From: Candidatus Colwellia aromaticivorans
Lineage (GTDB): Bacteria; Pseudomonadota; Gammaproteobacteria; Enterobacterales; Alteromonadaceae
Assembly (NCBI RefSeq): GCF_003333305.1
Contig: NZ_QOLD01000014.1
Location: forward strand, 1-64,000
Direction of reading: 5' to 3'
Length of the DNA: 64,000 nt
In this document: positions 47,480 to 56,218 of the stretch, piece after piece
Position numbering within the stretch: position 1 is the stretch's first letter
Layout of the letters: each line of letters begins with the position of its first letter
The notes under the pieces: model-generated
The model's database searches: none
What the model saw: the letters and a program-made list of their open reading frames with translations, nothing else
What the model was told of the DNA's origin: nothing
Program-made: the position numbers and the translations under genes

Positions 47480-47720
47480 CAAGGTGTCGCTGTTGCGCAC
47501 ACAATTTTTAAAGACCCCGCTATTTTAAACCCATCGAATAAGCGCTTGATCAATATCACTTTATCATTGTTGAGACTTATACCAATTGAAGTAATTAATG
47601 GATCATTGATTCATTATTTAATTTGGTATTATAATGGAATAACCATTATTTCGTCATAGAGAATTGAATTGAAATAGCTCAAGCACTCTGAAACATGTAT
47701 CCTAATTGGTAACGGGTATT
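47480..47720. repeat. Degenerate inverted-repeat element debris upstream of the DUF1415 gene
   Basis: The stretch contains words of the 310-bp family in order (CCCATCGAATAAGCGCTTGA, TCATTGTTG, AATAACCATTATTT, CTCAAGCACTCTGAA, and a terminal ACGGGTATTA), interrupted at about 47580-47630 by a block starting ATACCAATTGAAG. This reads as an old copy with another element nested in it. No gene is seen. Confidence 0.55.
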
Positions 47721-47747
47721 AATAAGAATTAACGAGTTGAATTTTTA

Positions 47748-48323
47748 ATGACAACAGCAATAAATTTAGATAAACAAAATGAAGTGGTAGCAACTAAAGA
47801 ATGGCTAAATGAAATTATTATAGGTCTTAATATTTGCCCTTTTGCGAAAAAAGAATTTGTAAATAACACCATTCATTATCATTTATCAAAAATTGAACAA
47901 GTCAAAACAGCCTTGCATGAGTTCATTGAACAATGTCGATATTTACAAGCCCATGAAGAATTAGAAACCACACTTATTATTTATGGTAGTGGTTTTCGTG
48001 GGTTTGAGCGTTATTTAGATTTGGTTGATTACGCCAATGACTTACTCGTTGATTCTGGTTTTGAAGGAATATTTCAAATAGCGAGTATGCATCCTGAGTA
48101 TTGTTTTGATGGCGAAGATTATGATGACGCGAGCAATTTTACTAATCGTTCTCCTTACCCCATTATTCATCTTATCCGTGAGACGAGTATGTCGAGAGTA
48201 TTATCTGTCTATAATGAACCAGAAAACATACCAGAAAATAACATTAAGTTGGCACACGAGAAGGGCGCTAACTTTTTCCAGCAAGTATTAACACGTATTC
48301 ATGAAAAGCATAATAGAATATAG
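47748..48323 (+). CDS. DUF1415 family protein
   Basis: 191 residues. The conserved blocks of the family are visible: TKEWLNEIIIGLNICPFAK near the N terminus, TTLIIYGSGFRGFERYLD, FQIASMHPEYCFDGE and NFTNRSPYPIIHLIRE. The conserved Cys in NICPFAK and the His/Cys in HPEYCF hint at a metal or redox centre, but the function is unknown. The ribosome-binding site is weak. The gene is bracketed by two near-identical 310-bp elements in direct orientation; the second begins five bases after its stop. Confidence 0.88.
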   Translation: MTTAINLDKQNEVVATKEWLNEIIIGLNICPFAKKEFVNNTIHYHLSKIEQVKTALHEFIEQCRYLQAHEELETTLIIYGSGFRGFERYLDLVDYANDLLVDSGFEGIFQIASMHPEYCFDGEDYDDASNFTNRSPYPIIHLIRETSMSRVLSVYNEPENIPENNIKLAHEKGANFFQQVLTRIHEKHNRI

Positions 48324-48328
48324 AAAAT

Positions 48329-48638
48329 ATACCCGTGACAATTCAAAATACATGTTTCAGTGGGAGAAAAAAACGATTTAGACAAGGCATTGATTGCAAA
48401 GAATGGTTGTTCAGGATAATGTGCTCCTGCATTATCTAATAAGCTACATCCATGTAGCGCCATTATCAAAACCAATAACGACGTATAAATCGTTTTTAGC
48501 CCCATCGTAGAAGCGCTTGAACCATCCCATTTTATTGTTGCGTCAAAGAAATAGGGAATAACCATGATTTAATTGACGCGCCTCAAACTGGAATTTCTCA
48601 AGCACTCTGAATCGAGCATTTTGAATTATTACGGGTAT
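48329..48638. mobile_element. 310-bp miniature inverted-repeat element, copy 2
   Basis: Same length, ends and orientation as 46691-47000. The central 150 bp is almost unchanged; most differences lie near 48518-48545 and the ends. It starts five bases after the DUF1415 stop and ends three bases before the LysE-family start codon, so it fills the whole spacer and must carry or replace the promoter of that gene. A minus-strand frame of 88 codons within it is judged spurious. Confidence 0.9.
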
Positions 48639-48641
48639 GAT

Positions 48642-49286
48642 ATGCCTTATATTGAGCAGTTTTTTCTTATTGCAGTAGTACATCTTTTAGCAGTGGCAAG
48701 CCCAGGGCCTGACTTTGCTATTATTTTAAAGCAAAGCATTCGTTATGATAGGCGTACAGCAATTTATACTAGTTTTGGTATTGCGACTGGCATTTTACTG
48801 CATGTAACCTATTCCTTAATTGGTATAGGTTTGTTAATTGCCAGTGATGAACGCCTCTTTACAGCATTGAAATATCTCGCTGCAAGTTACTTTTGCTACA
48901 TTGCTTGGCATAGTTTACGGGCTAAAAAACCTAAAGTTATAAGTGACGAGTCTCAAATATCGAGTAGCTTAACAGTTGACATTCCTTCACCGAAAAAAGC
49001 ATTTTTTACTGGTTTCTTGATAAACGGTCTTAATGTCAAAGCAACACTATTCTTTGTCAGCTTATTTTCAGTGATCATAATGCCTGAAACACCTTTCGCC
49101 ATTAAACTTAGTTATGGCCTTTATATGACAGTGGCGACCGCTGCTTGGTTTGTATTATTATCTTACTTACTAACTCAGGCTAGAGTGCGTAGATTATTAC
49201 AACTAAAAGGTTACATACTTGATAGAGTAATGGGAGCTGTTCTATTGTTTTTAGCAATACAGCTAGTGTTAAGCGACTTACCTTGA
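48642..49286 (+). CDS. LysE/RhtB-family amino acid exporter
   Basis: A 214-residue inner-membrane protein with about six helices. The family motif SPGPDF is in the first helix region (VHLLAVASPGPDFAIIL), followed by the GIATGILLH helix and the KAFFTGFLINGLNVKA loop typical of RhtB-type efflux. Substrate is probably an amino acid such as threonine or homoserine, which cannot be told from sequence. I chose ATG 48642; an open TTG at 48573 would put 23 residues of repeat element at the N terminus. The only ribosome-binding candidate is GGG in the element's terminal ACGGGTAT. Confidence 0.87.
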   Translation: MPYIEQFFLIAVVHLLAVASPGPDFAIILKQSIRYDRRTAIYTSFGIATGILLHVTYSLIGIGLLIASDERLFTALKYLAASYFCYIAWHSLRAKKPKVISDESQISSSLTVDIPSPKKAFFTGFLINGLNVKATLFFVSLFSVIIMPETPFAIKLSYGLYMTVATAAWFVLLSYLLTQARVRRLLQLKGYILDRVMGAVLLFLAIQLVLSDLP

Positions 49287-49401
49287 TTTTTTTAAGGCTT
49301 CACCCGGTAGTAGGAAATCTTATTTAAATTCAGATATAATAGCTGCTAATTATTGTTCTATTATTTTATTTATTCTTTTATTAAGAGATAAGGGTATTGG
49401 T

Positions 49402-50235
49402 TTGCCGGAAAAAATTACTATTGTACAAGTTGGTGGCAGTATTGAACGTGCATTGAAAGGCGACTATCAAATTGATGTTAAAGCTATTTTAACTGAATCT
49501 TGGCAACAAACACTAAAGTCTCGATTGGCAATTAATCTAGGTTTACTTTTTTCTTTAGTGCTTGGTATATTAGTTTCTTTTATCGCGAGCAGTTACCTTG
49601 GCGGTATTGAAAATGTATTAGCTGATCCTCAAGCGGGTATGTTATTAAATGTTGTGGTCACAGTTGCTATTTGGCCTTTTATGGCTGGTGTAGAAATGAT
49701 GGGAGTTCAGCATGCTGTTGGTATGAAGACTGATGCGAAAATGACTTTTGCATTTCTTACTCGAGCGAGTTGGGTTGTATTGTGCGCACTGTTAACCTCT
49801 GTGCTTATCAGTGTTGGTTTTCAGTTGTTTATTGCTCCCGGAATTTTTCTAGCGGTGACGTTATCACTGACTGTTCCTTTGGTTATCGAAAAAAAGATGA
49901 TGCCAATGAAGGCTATTGTTTTGTCAATTAAAGCGTTGCGTTTTAAATTTTTTCCACTATTAGCCTTATATTCACTTTTACTTTCATCACTTATTGTCTT
50001 GATACTTCCGTTTATTTTATTGCTTGAATCAAGTGTTGCGCCACTTGGTATCGTGATTTTTTTGATTGGAATATCGTTCCTTGCACCATTGTTTTACAAT
50101 GTTAAAGGTATTATATATCGTGAAGTTTTTGGTATTAGTATCGCAAAGAGTAAGGATACTGGCATAGATCATAATACAGGTAATTCAACATCGAAAGACG
50201 TAGACTCTGGTTCGAATGATACCTTTTCAGCATAG
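49402..50235 (+). CDS. Predicted multi-pass inner-membrane protein of unknown function
   Basis: 277 residues from TTG 49402, with AGGG (49391-49394) seven bases upstream. An N-terminal cytosolic part (about 1-42) is followed by about six hydrophobic segments, such as INLGLLFSLVLGILVSFIA, MLLNVVVTVAIWPFM and FPLLALYSLLLSSLIVLIL. The last 30 residues are polar (SKDTGIDHNTGNSTSKD). It resembles proteobacterial YciC-like membrane proteins in layout, but I do not recognise a family with confidence. It lies 33 bp before the Bax-like gene and may be cotranscribed with it. Confidence 0.8.
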   Translation: MPEKITIVQVGGSIERALKGDYQIDVKAILTESWQQTLKSRLAINLGLLFSLVLGILVSFIASSYLGGIENVLADPQAGMLLNVVVTVAIWPFMAGVEMMGVQHAVGMKTDAKMTFAFLTRASWVVLCALLTSVLISVGFQLFIAPGIFLAVTLSLTVPLVIEKKMMPMKAIVLSIKALRFKFFPLLALYSLLLSSLIVLILPFILLLESSVAPLGIVIFLIGISFLAPLFYNVKGIIYREVFGISIAKSKDTGIDHNTGNSTSKDVDSGSNDTFSA

Positions 50236-50268
50236 CATTATATAACGTAGCTAAATTATGGATTATTT

Positions 50269-51129
50269 ATGAAAAGTGCCACATTAATAAAAATTGAGTT
50301 ATTACTTTTACTGGTTGTTTTTATAGTCGCTCCCTTTACTTTTTTAAAACCAAAAGTTAATGAGCAAACACTCGATGATTCAACAAAAGTTGTGGATAAA
50401 AAACCGCAGAAAGTGTTTGAAAAACCATTACATGACGTGATTTTACCTGATTTCGCTGCGATTAGAGATGTAAAAACCAAAAAGAAAATGTTTTTTGATT
50501 TTATGCGGCCAGCTGTTGTTAGACAAAATAACGTGCTACTTGCTACTAGAGTGAAACTAAACCTTTGGCTAGAGCATGTATCACTAGAGTTACCTTTGTC
50601 TGAGCAAGAATCTCAAGAATTGACGGCATTAGTTAAGCTATACCGCGTTAATAAAGATGCTTCACCATTATCACAACTTAATGAACTATTAGTTCGTGTT
50701 GATGTGGTTCCTATGCCACTGGTATTAGTGCAAGCGGCAAATGAGTCAGCATGGGGTACATCGCGCTTTTCTCGAATAGGGTTAAACTTTTTTGGTATAT
50801 GGTGTTTCCGACAAGGTTGCGGTATGGTTCCCGGAGGTAGAGATACTGGGGCTAAACATGAAGTCGCGGCTTTTAAAAGTTTAGATGAATCGGTAGCTCG
50901 TTATTTTTATAACATCAATTCTCATAATGCTTATCGTGTTTTTAGAACTATTCGCTTTGAATTAAGATCGCAAGATCAGTCACTAAACCCTGAAATTTTA
51001 GCAACCGGTTTACTACCTTATTCTGAACGTGGTGTTGATTATGTTATAGATATCACTACAATGCTAAGACATAACCAACAATATTTAATCGAAGATAACA
51101 CTAAAGTAAATGTGACGATTGGTGATTAA
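50269..51129 (+). CDS. Bax-like protein with glucosaminidase domain
   Basis: 286 residues. Residues 8-26 form a membrane anchor or uncleaved signal (ELLLLLVVFIVAPFTFL). The C-terminal part is a glucosaminidase/FlgJ-like domain, with the catalytic Glu in LVQAANESAWGTSRF followed by GLNFFGIWCFRQGCG and VARYFYNINSHNAYRVFR, as in E. coli Bax. It should cut peptidoglycan in the periplasm. GGATT lies close to ATG 50269. The gene context (membrane protein upstream, gph opposite downstream) gives no further clue. Confidence 0.87.
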   Translation: MKSATLIKIELLLLLVVFIVAPFTFLKPKVNEQTLDDSTKVVDKKPQKVFEKPLHDVILPDFAAIRDVKTKKKMFFDFMRPAVVRQNNVLLATRVKLNLWLEHVSLELPLSEQESQELTALVKLYRVNKDASPLSQLNELLVRVDVVPMPLVLVQAANESAWGTSRFSRIGLNFFGIWCFRQGCGMVPGGRDTGAKHEVAAFKSLDESVARYFYNINSHNAYRVFRTIRFELRSQDQSLNPEILATGLLPYSERGVDYVIDITTMLRHNQQYLIEDNTKVNVTIGD

Positions 51130-51224
51130 TCATTGCTGCTAAAGTTAGTCATTGCAAAAGCAGAATTATTCGCTAAGACAAAGAGTTATCCTGCTGATTT
51201 AGTGTAAGTTTAGTAGTCAAGTTA

Positions 51225-51902
51225 TTAGATTAGTGTACCAAGTAAATCAGCAAAATAGTCTATAGTTAATTCCGGGTGATATATCGAAATATTTTCACCA
51301 TAGTTATAGCCATAGGTTAGTGCAATACTTTGCATATTTGCAGCCTTTGCAGCCAGAATGTCATTTTTAGAATCTCCTATCATCACACACTGATCAATAT
51401 TCACAGACAGTTGCTGACAGGCATAATTCAAAGGTAAGGGATCGGGCTTACGTTTTTCTAGAGTGTCACCACCAATGATTAATTCAAATAGGCTATTCAA
51501 ACCTAAGCCATTAATGATAGGAGCAATAAACCGTTCGGGTTTATTAGTGATGATCGCTAGGCGATAGCCTCTTTCTTTAAGCTCTGTTAATGTGTCTAGA
51601 ACATCATTATATAATTGGGTTTCGATACAATTATGGGACTGATAAATCTGATAAAATATCTCTAAGGCTCGTTCTGTTAGATTGTTATCTAGCTCTGTTG
51701 AAATTTCAGCGTTTCCAGATAAGGCTCGTTGTATTAATATACGTGCTCCGTTACCAACCCAGCCTCGAATAATATCTTGACTAAAAGGCACTAAACCTAA
51801 TTCAACTAACGTCTGATTTACCGCGAAGGCTAAGTCAGGAACACTGTCAACTAAAGTACCATCAAGATCAAACAGCAAAACATTTTTATTTAAAAATTTC
51901 AA
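51225..51902 (-). CDS. gph: Phosphoglycolate phosphatase
   Basis: A 225-residue haloacid dehalogenase-type phosphatase that removes 2-phosphoglycolate made during DNA repair. Motif I is LLFDLDGTLVDS (nucleophile Asp12, acid Asp14), motif II AIITNKPER, motif III with KRKPDPLPL and motif IV VMIGDSKNDI; TYGYNYGE is typical of Gph. The start is TTG at 51902; no ATG fits upstream of the catalytic motif and the ribosome-binding site is weak. Usually found with rpe and trpS in enterics, but alone here. Confidence 0.9.
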   Translation of the reverse strand: MKFLNKNVLLFDLDGTLVDSVPDLAFAVNQTLVELGLVPFSQDIIRGWVGNGARILIQRALSGNAEISTELDNNLTERALEIFYQIYQSHNCIETQLYNDVLDTLTELKERGYRLAIITNKPERFIAPIINGLGLNSLFELIIGGDTLEKRKPDPLPLNYACQQLSVNIDQCVMIGDSKNDILAAKAANMQSIALTYGYNYGENISIYHPELTIDYFADLLGTLI

Positions 51903-51977
51903 ACTTGTTTCTATATAGAATAATTGTCAGTAATGTATTTTATCCTACAAAGGCCTAAACCTCATCTAATAATATTT

Positions 51978-52242
51978 ATACCCAAGCCACTTCAAGATGC
52001 AGGATTCAGCTGGAATGAGAAACGTTTTTAGGCAAGTCATTGATTGAAGAGAATGGTTACTCCCTTATCAAAATCAATAACGCAGCATAAAGCGTTTCTA
52101 AACCAGCCCTGCGGGGATGCCTGAGCAAAACATGCCCATCGTTACATCTGTTTTTAATGGAATGACCATTAATAAAAAGATGCGCCTTGATCATGGTTTA
52201 CTCAGGCATCCTGAAACTCGCATCTTGAGGTGGTTTGGGTAT
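51978..52242. mobile_element. 265-bp miniature inverted-repeat element, variant family
   Basis: Ends ATACCCAAGCCACTTCAAGA and, on the other strand, ATACCCAAACCACCTCAAGA form about 24 bp of imperfect inverted repeat. Interior blocks (AAAATCAATAACG, ATCTGTTTTTAATGGAATGA, CTCAGGCATCCTGAAAC) match the debris at 4167-4240 and, more loosely, the 310-bp family. It lies 75 bp upstream of gph and about 95 bp from a thiolase remnant. Confidence 0.82.
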
Positions 52243-52335
52243 ATATCCATTATAATACCAGCATAGTTACTGCCTTTTATCTGTCATAATTCAGCTCAGA
52301 TAACTGCTGCATTGTAGCCAATAACTTACATTACT

Positions 52336-52446
52336 TCATCTTTTTAGAATTACGGTAGACATGCACTCTTCGTAATGTTCAATAAGAGGCGCTATTCCTT
52401 GCCCACCATAAATACAGATAGTAATTTGTATGTTAGCTATCACTGA
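52336..52446 (-). pseudogene. C-terminal remnant of an acetyl-CoA acetyltransferase (thiolase)
   Basis: The minus strand reads ANIQITICIYGGQGIAPL, then IEHYEECMSTVILKR and a TGA at 52338-52336. ICIxGGQGIAxLIE is the C-terminal signature of thiolases (CIGGGQG). An in-frame TAG lies a few codons upstream and no further thiolase sequence is found. In ato/sco operons a thiolase gene often follows the CoA transferase genes, which is the position here. The rest of 52447-52637 shows nothing I recognise. Confidence 0.55.
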
Positions 52447-52637
52447 CTATAAGCCGAAATAGCTAGCCATTTAACCTACTAAATCCGTAGGCCAAATATC
52501 TTTAAATAACGACCAAAATCAGCAGCGTCATTCCGAACATACTTAAAAAGACCATTTCTCTTCTAGCCAAATTACTTCTCCATTTTAAAATAGTTATACA
52601 ATCAAAGTGCGTTAATTAACAAATGTAATTTACTTTG

Positions 52638-53294
52638 CTAAATATTCATTTCTGGAACGTTTTCAGGAACTACAAGTTCGCCAGCGGTCAACTCTATAAT
52701 TTGTTGCACAGATACGCCGGGTGCTCTTTCAAGTAAGTGAAACTTACCCTCTTTAATTTCTATATAGGCAAGGTCAGTTAATACTTTTTTGATACATCCT
52801 CTACCTGTTAATGGCAAGGAGCAGTTGCTCAATAATTTTGATACTCCATGTTTAGAAGCATGCGTCATCGTTACTATGATGTTATCTGCACCGGCAACTA
52901 AATCCATAGCGCCGCCCATCCCTTTAATCAATTTTCCAGGAATCATATATGAAGCAATATTACCATTAACATCAACTTCAAAGGCACCAAGCACGGTTAA
53001 ATCTACATGCCCTCCACGTATCATCGCGAAAGATGTAGCACTATCAAATAATGATGCCCCTTTAGCCATAGTAACCGTTTGTTTACCAGCATTGATTAAA
53101 TCTGCATCTATCTCATCTTCGGTGGGGAATTGTCCCATGCCTAAAAGACCGTTTTCAGATTGAAGCATTACTTCCATGCCTTCTGGTACATAGTTTGCCA
53201 CCAAGGTAGGAATACCAATACCAAGGTTAACGTAATAACCATCTTGTAATTCTTGCGCTACTCTTTTCGCTAATTGTTCTCTAGTTAAAGCCAT
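52638..53294 (-). CDS. scoB: 3-oxoacid CoA-transferase subunit B
   Basis: 218 residues; the beta subunit of succinyl-CoA:acetoacetate CoA transferase or an AtoA-like enzyme. The catalytic glutamate is E47 in LQSENGLLGMG. Other signatures are NLGIGIPTLVANY and GGHVDLTVLGAFEVD. With subunit A it moves CoA to 3-oxoacids so that acetoacetate can be used through acetoacetyl-CoA. A strong AAGGAG precedes the ATG at 53294. It starts 10 bp after scoA. The exact CoA donor cannot be told from sequence. Confidence 0.92.
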   Translation of the reverse strand: MALTREQLAKRVAQELQDGYYVNLGIGIPTLVANYVPEGMEVMLQSENGLLGMGQFPTEDEIDADLINAGKQTVTMAKGASLFDSATSFAMIRGGHVDLTVLGAFEVDVNGNIASYMIPGKLIKGMGGAMDLVAGADNIIVTMTHASKHGVSKLLSNCSLPLTGRGCIKKVLTDLAYIEIKEGKFHLLERAPGVSVQQIIELTAGELVVPENVPEMNI

Positions 53295-53304
53295 ATTATT
53301 CTCC

Positions 53305-54006
53305 TTAAGCTGAACGCACGGTGCGTTGTTCTATACGTTTTTCAAAGTTGCCTTTGATTAAACGGTTAACATAAATACCGGGGGTATGGATTTCATTAGG
53401 ATCTAACTCACCTGGTTCAACAATTTCTTCCACTTCAACTACAGTAATCTTACCGGCAGTTGCCGCCATAGGGTTGAAGTTACGAGCCGTATGGCGAAAC
53501 ACTAAATTACCGTATCGATCTGCTTTCCACGCCTTTACGATAGCAAAATCACCTGTAAGAGATTCTTCCAAAATATAATCTCTGCCGTTGATGTTACGCT
53601 CTTCTTTACCTTCTGCTACGGGTGTACCAACACCGGTAGCTGTGAAAAATGCAGGAATTCCAGCTCCGCCAGCTCGCATCTGTTCCGCTAAAGTTCCTTG
53701 TGGGGTCAATTGAACTTCTAATTCACCAGCCATCATTTGACGTTCAAATTCAGCATTTTCACCAACATATGATGCAATTATTTTTTTTATTTGACGGTTT
53801 GGCAATAACAAACCTAAGCCGAAATCATCAACACCACAGTTATTCGAAGCAACTGTTAGTCCTTTAGTGCCCATTTTTTGTATTTGGGCGATTAACCCTT
53901 CAGGAATTCCACATAAGCCGAAGCCACCAGCGATAACAGTCATGTTATCTTCAAGACCCGCCATTGCTTCTTCGTAGCTTGTCACTACTTTATCAAATCC
54001 AGACAT
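53305..54006 (-). CDS. scoA: 3-oxoacid CoA-transferase subunit A
   Basis: 233 residues. The glycine-rich CoA-binding motif is [13 protein letters not shown] near residues 27-39; [14 protein letters not shown] and [21 protein letters not shown] are family blocks. It pairs with the subunit B encoded downstream. AAGGAT lies eight bases before the ATG at 54006. The 128-bp region to the divergent LysR gene probably holds both promoters and the regulator's binding site. Confidence 0.93.
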   Translation of the reverse strand: MSGFDKVVTSYEEAMAGLEDNMTVIAGGFGLCGIPEGLIAQIQKMGTKGLTVASNNCGVDDFGLGLLLPNRQIKKIIASYVGENAEFERQMMAGELEVQLTPQGTLAEQMRAGGAGIPAFFTATGVGTPVAEGKEERNINGRDYILEESLTGDFAIVKAWKADRYGNLVFRHTARNFNPMAATAGKITVVEVEEIVEPGELDPNEIHTPGIYVNRLIKGNFEKRIEQRTVRSA

Positions 54007-54134
54007 GTTTTTAATCCTTGTGAGGTTTATTCTGCAAAAATATTGACTGCAATAATCAAGTATGTTGAAATATTTATCAAGTTAATTTTTTATAATCATT
54101 AATAAATAATTTAAATATTTAAAGAGGGTTATTT

Positions 54135-55049
54135 ATGAATAACGCCACGATAAAGCAATTACGAGCTTTTGTTACTGTAGTTGATTCAGGTAACTTTGCT
54201 GAAGCTTGCGTGTTATTGCACCTATCGCAACCTGCTTTAAGTATCGCGATAAAGAACTTAGAACAAGGGATTGGTGGTAAATTATTGATTCGTTCTACTA
54301 AAACCTCTGTGCTAACACCGGAAGGGAGAGAGTTTTACCCTACGGCAAAATTGTTACTTAATGACTGGGATAATGCATTTAATGACTTGAATGATTTATT
54401 TTCTTTAAAACGAGGGAAGTTAGAACTTGCCGCTATGCCGTCATTTGGTAATAGTTTGTTACCAAGTTATATAAGGCTATTTCGAGATAAACATCCTAAC
54501 ATTAATATCAAAGTGCATGATGTAATAGCTGAAGACACTATTGCTATGGTTCGGGCTGGACGAGTTGAACTTGCGGTAACTTTTGATCCGGGTGATTGTG
54601 ATGATCTAACTTTTTATCCTTTATTTAGCGATAACTTTATCGTTGCGCTTCCTGAATATCATCCATTATTAACCTGTAAATATATTTCTTGGCAGGCTAT
54701 AGCTCAATACCCATTCATTGCATTACAAAAGCCATCGAGCATTCGTGAGCTAATTGACAAAACCATAACAGCTAACAATATACAGTTAAACGTAGAGTTT
54801 GAAGCGAATCAATTAGCGACGATCGGAAAAATGATTTCCGAGCAGCTCGGTATAAGTATTATGCCATCGTTATGTAAGCCGCAATTACAATCACAAGGCG
54901 TAATGTGTCGTCCACTCAAATCGCCATTGGTAAGCCGTCGCGTTGGCATTGTCAAAAAGAGGCGAATTCCATTATCCTCTACAGCTCAAGCCTTAGTAAA
55001 TATTATAAAGGCACATTCTAAAAATTTAATTGATGAAAATTTGACATGA
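54135..55049 (+). CDS. LysR-family regulator, divergent from scoAB
   Basis: 304 residues. The N-terminal winged helix-turn-helix (1-60) has LRAFVTVVDSGNFAEACVLL and SQPALSIAIKNLE; the C-terminal periplasmic-binding-like effector domain spans about 90-295 (LELAAMPSFGNSLLPSYI, VELAVTFDP). The divergent arrangement over a 128-bp shared spacer suggests it controls scoAB, perhaps in response to acetoacetate or an acyl-CoA. A GAGGG ribosome-binding site precedes ATG 54135. Confidence 0.9.
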   Translation: MNNATIKQLRAFVTVVDSGNFAEACVLLHLSQPALSIAIKNLEQGIGGKLLIRSTKTSVLTPEGREFYPTAKLLLNDWDNAFNDLNDLFSLKRGKLELAAMPSFGNSLLPSYIRLFRDKHPNINIKVHDVIAEDTIAMVRAGRVELAVTFDPGDCDDLTFYPLFSDNFIVALPEYHPLLTCKYISWQAIAQYPFIALQKPSSIRELIDKTITANNIQLNVEFEANQLATIGKMISEQLGISIMPSLCKPQLQSQGVMCRPLKSPLVSRRVGIVKKRRIPLSSTAQALVNIIKAHSKNLIDENLT

Positions 55050-55377
55050 TGGAGTGAGTTGATTTAATCATTACATTTTTGTGTTTTTTAGTGTTTAGGG
55101 AGTAATAATTTATAAAGTTTTAAGGTTATAATAATGCCTCTTGTTTTGCCCTTAAAACGGGCAGCCAAGTGATTAAGTAGGCATTGCCTTAGTTATAAAG
55201 ATAGAGACTAGTTTGAGAGGAAGGACATTTAGCGTATAAAAAATCACTTTCTTAGTTTGAAATGCTAGCAGATCATATTTATATGATTGGGCGAAGTGTT
55301 CCAAAGCAATCTGTTTACTTCTGACAGAAAAAGCCACGGTTCAGTCAATTATAATAAAAGGGCGGGAAAGGTAGTTA
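55050..55377. other. 328-bp spacer with nested inverted repeats
   Basis: No gene is seen. AATGCCT (55133-55139) pairs with AGGCATT (55179-55185), enclosing a smaller TGCCC/GGGCA hairpin (55147-55163), which gives a plausible two-part stem. It could be the end of the lysR transcript or a leader element before the dioxygenase gene, but no T-run or known motif decides this. Confidence 0.4.
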
Positions 55378-56160
55378 ATGGTAGTTAATAGAAATGAATT
55401 GAATATCAATTATGATGATCAAGGTTACTTTGTTATTAGAAATTATTTTAATGCAACTGAAGTATCATCTCTTAGAAAAGTAGTATTGAAATTTCATGAG
55501 TTATGGAAACGAGACAACGCAAAATTCTATCAGGAAGAAGCTTTTAATTCGTCTTTAATTACCGGCAGCCGGTACTTAGCGTTTGACGATCGGGTGGAGC
55601 TTTTTAATTTTATCAGTTCAAAAAAAATAATGAATATAGTCGATTCGGTTATATCGGCTAATCCAGCTTTTATGAATACCCAATTATTTTTTAACCCCGT
55701 TAATCCAGAGCAAAAAGATTTCTGGCACCGAGACTGTCAATATGATCATGATGTTGAAGTGCAAAAAAAAGTCATTCATGACACTCAAGTATTGCACCTT
55801 CGAGTGCCTTTATTTGATGAACTCGGCATGGAGCTAGTTCCCGGAACGCATAAACGGTGGGATAATGATGAAGAATACGATGTGCGACAAGAAGAGAAGG
55901 GCAGAGTGAGTAATGAAAGTCTCTCTACCGGTAAAACAATTGAGTTAGCCGCGGGCGACTTGTTAGTTTTTTCAGCTGATATGATCCACCGTGGTTTATA
56001 TGGATTGGATCGGTTAGCGTTGGATATTTTAGTTTTTGATTCAGCGGCCGATTTTGTTGACTATGTTGATGACGATTGTTTGCCGGATATTGCAATGTTG
56101 GATAAAATTGATGACCCAAGGTTATTTATAAATACTATCCACTTAAAGTCGACAGGTTAA
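55378..56160 (+). CDS. Phytanoyl-CoA dioxygenase (PhyH) family protein
   Basis: A 260-residue non-heme iron(II), 2-oxoglutarate-dependent oxygenase. The iron ligands are H117 and D119 (FWHRDCQYDH) and H204 (DMIHRGLYG), with R212 as the likely 2-oxoglutarate contact. The double-stranded beta-helix core has VLHLRVPLFDELGMELVPGTH. Members hydroxylate lipids, amino acids or small metabolites; the substrate here is unknown. AAAGG lies six bases before ATG 55378. It is monocistronic. Confidence 0.88.
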   Translation: MVVNRNELNINYDDQGYFVIRNYFNATEVSSLRKVVLKFHELWKRDNAKFYQEEAFNSSLITGSRYLAFDDRVELFNFISSKKIMNIVDSVISANPAFMNTQLFFNPVNPEQKDFWHRDCQYDHDVEVQKKVIHDTQVLHLRVPLFDELGMELVPGTHKRWDNDEEYDVRQEEKGRVSNESLSTGKTIELAAGDLLVFSADMIHRGLYGLDRLALDILVFDSAADFVDYVDDDCLPDIAMLDKIDDPRLFINTIHLKSTG

Positions 56161-56218
56161 TTTTTACTAAAAGTGTCAGTTATATACTCAATATAAGACC
56201 TAACCTAGTGTTATCACG

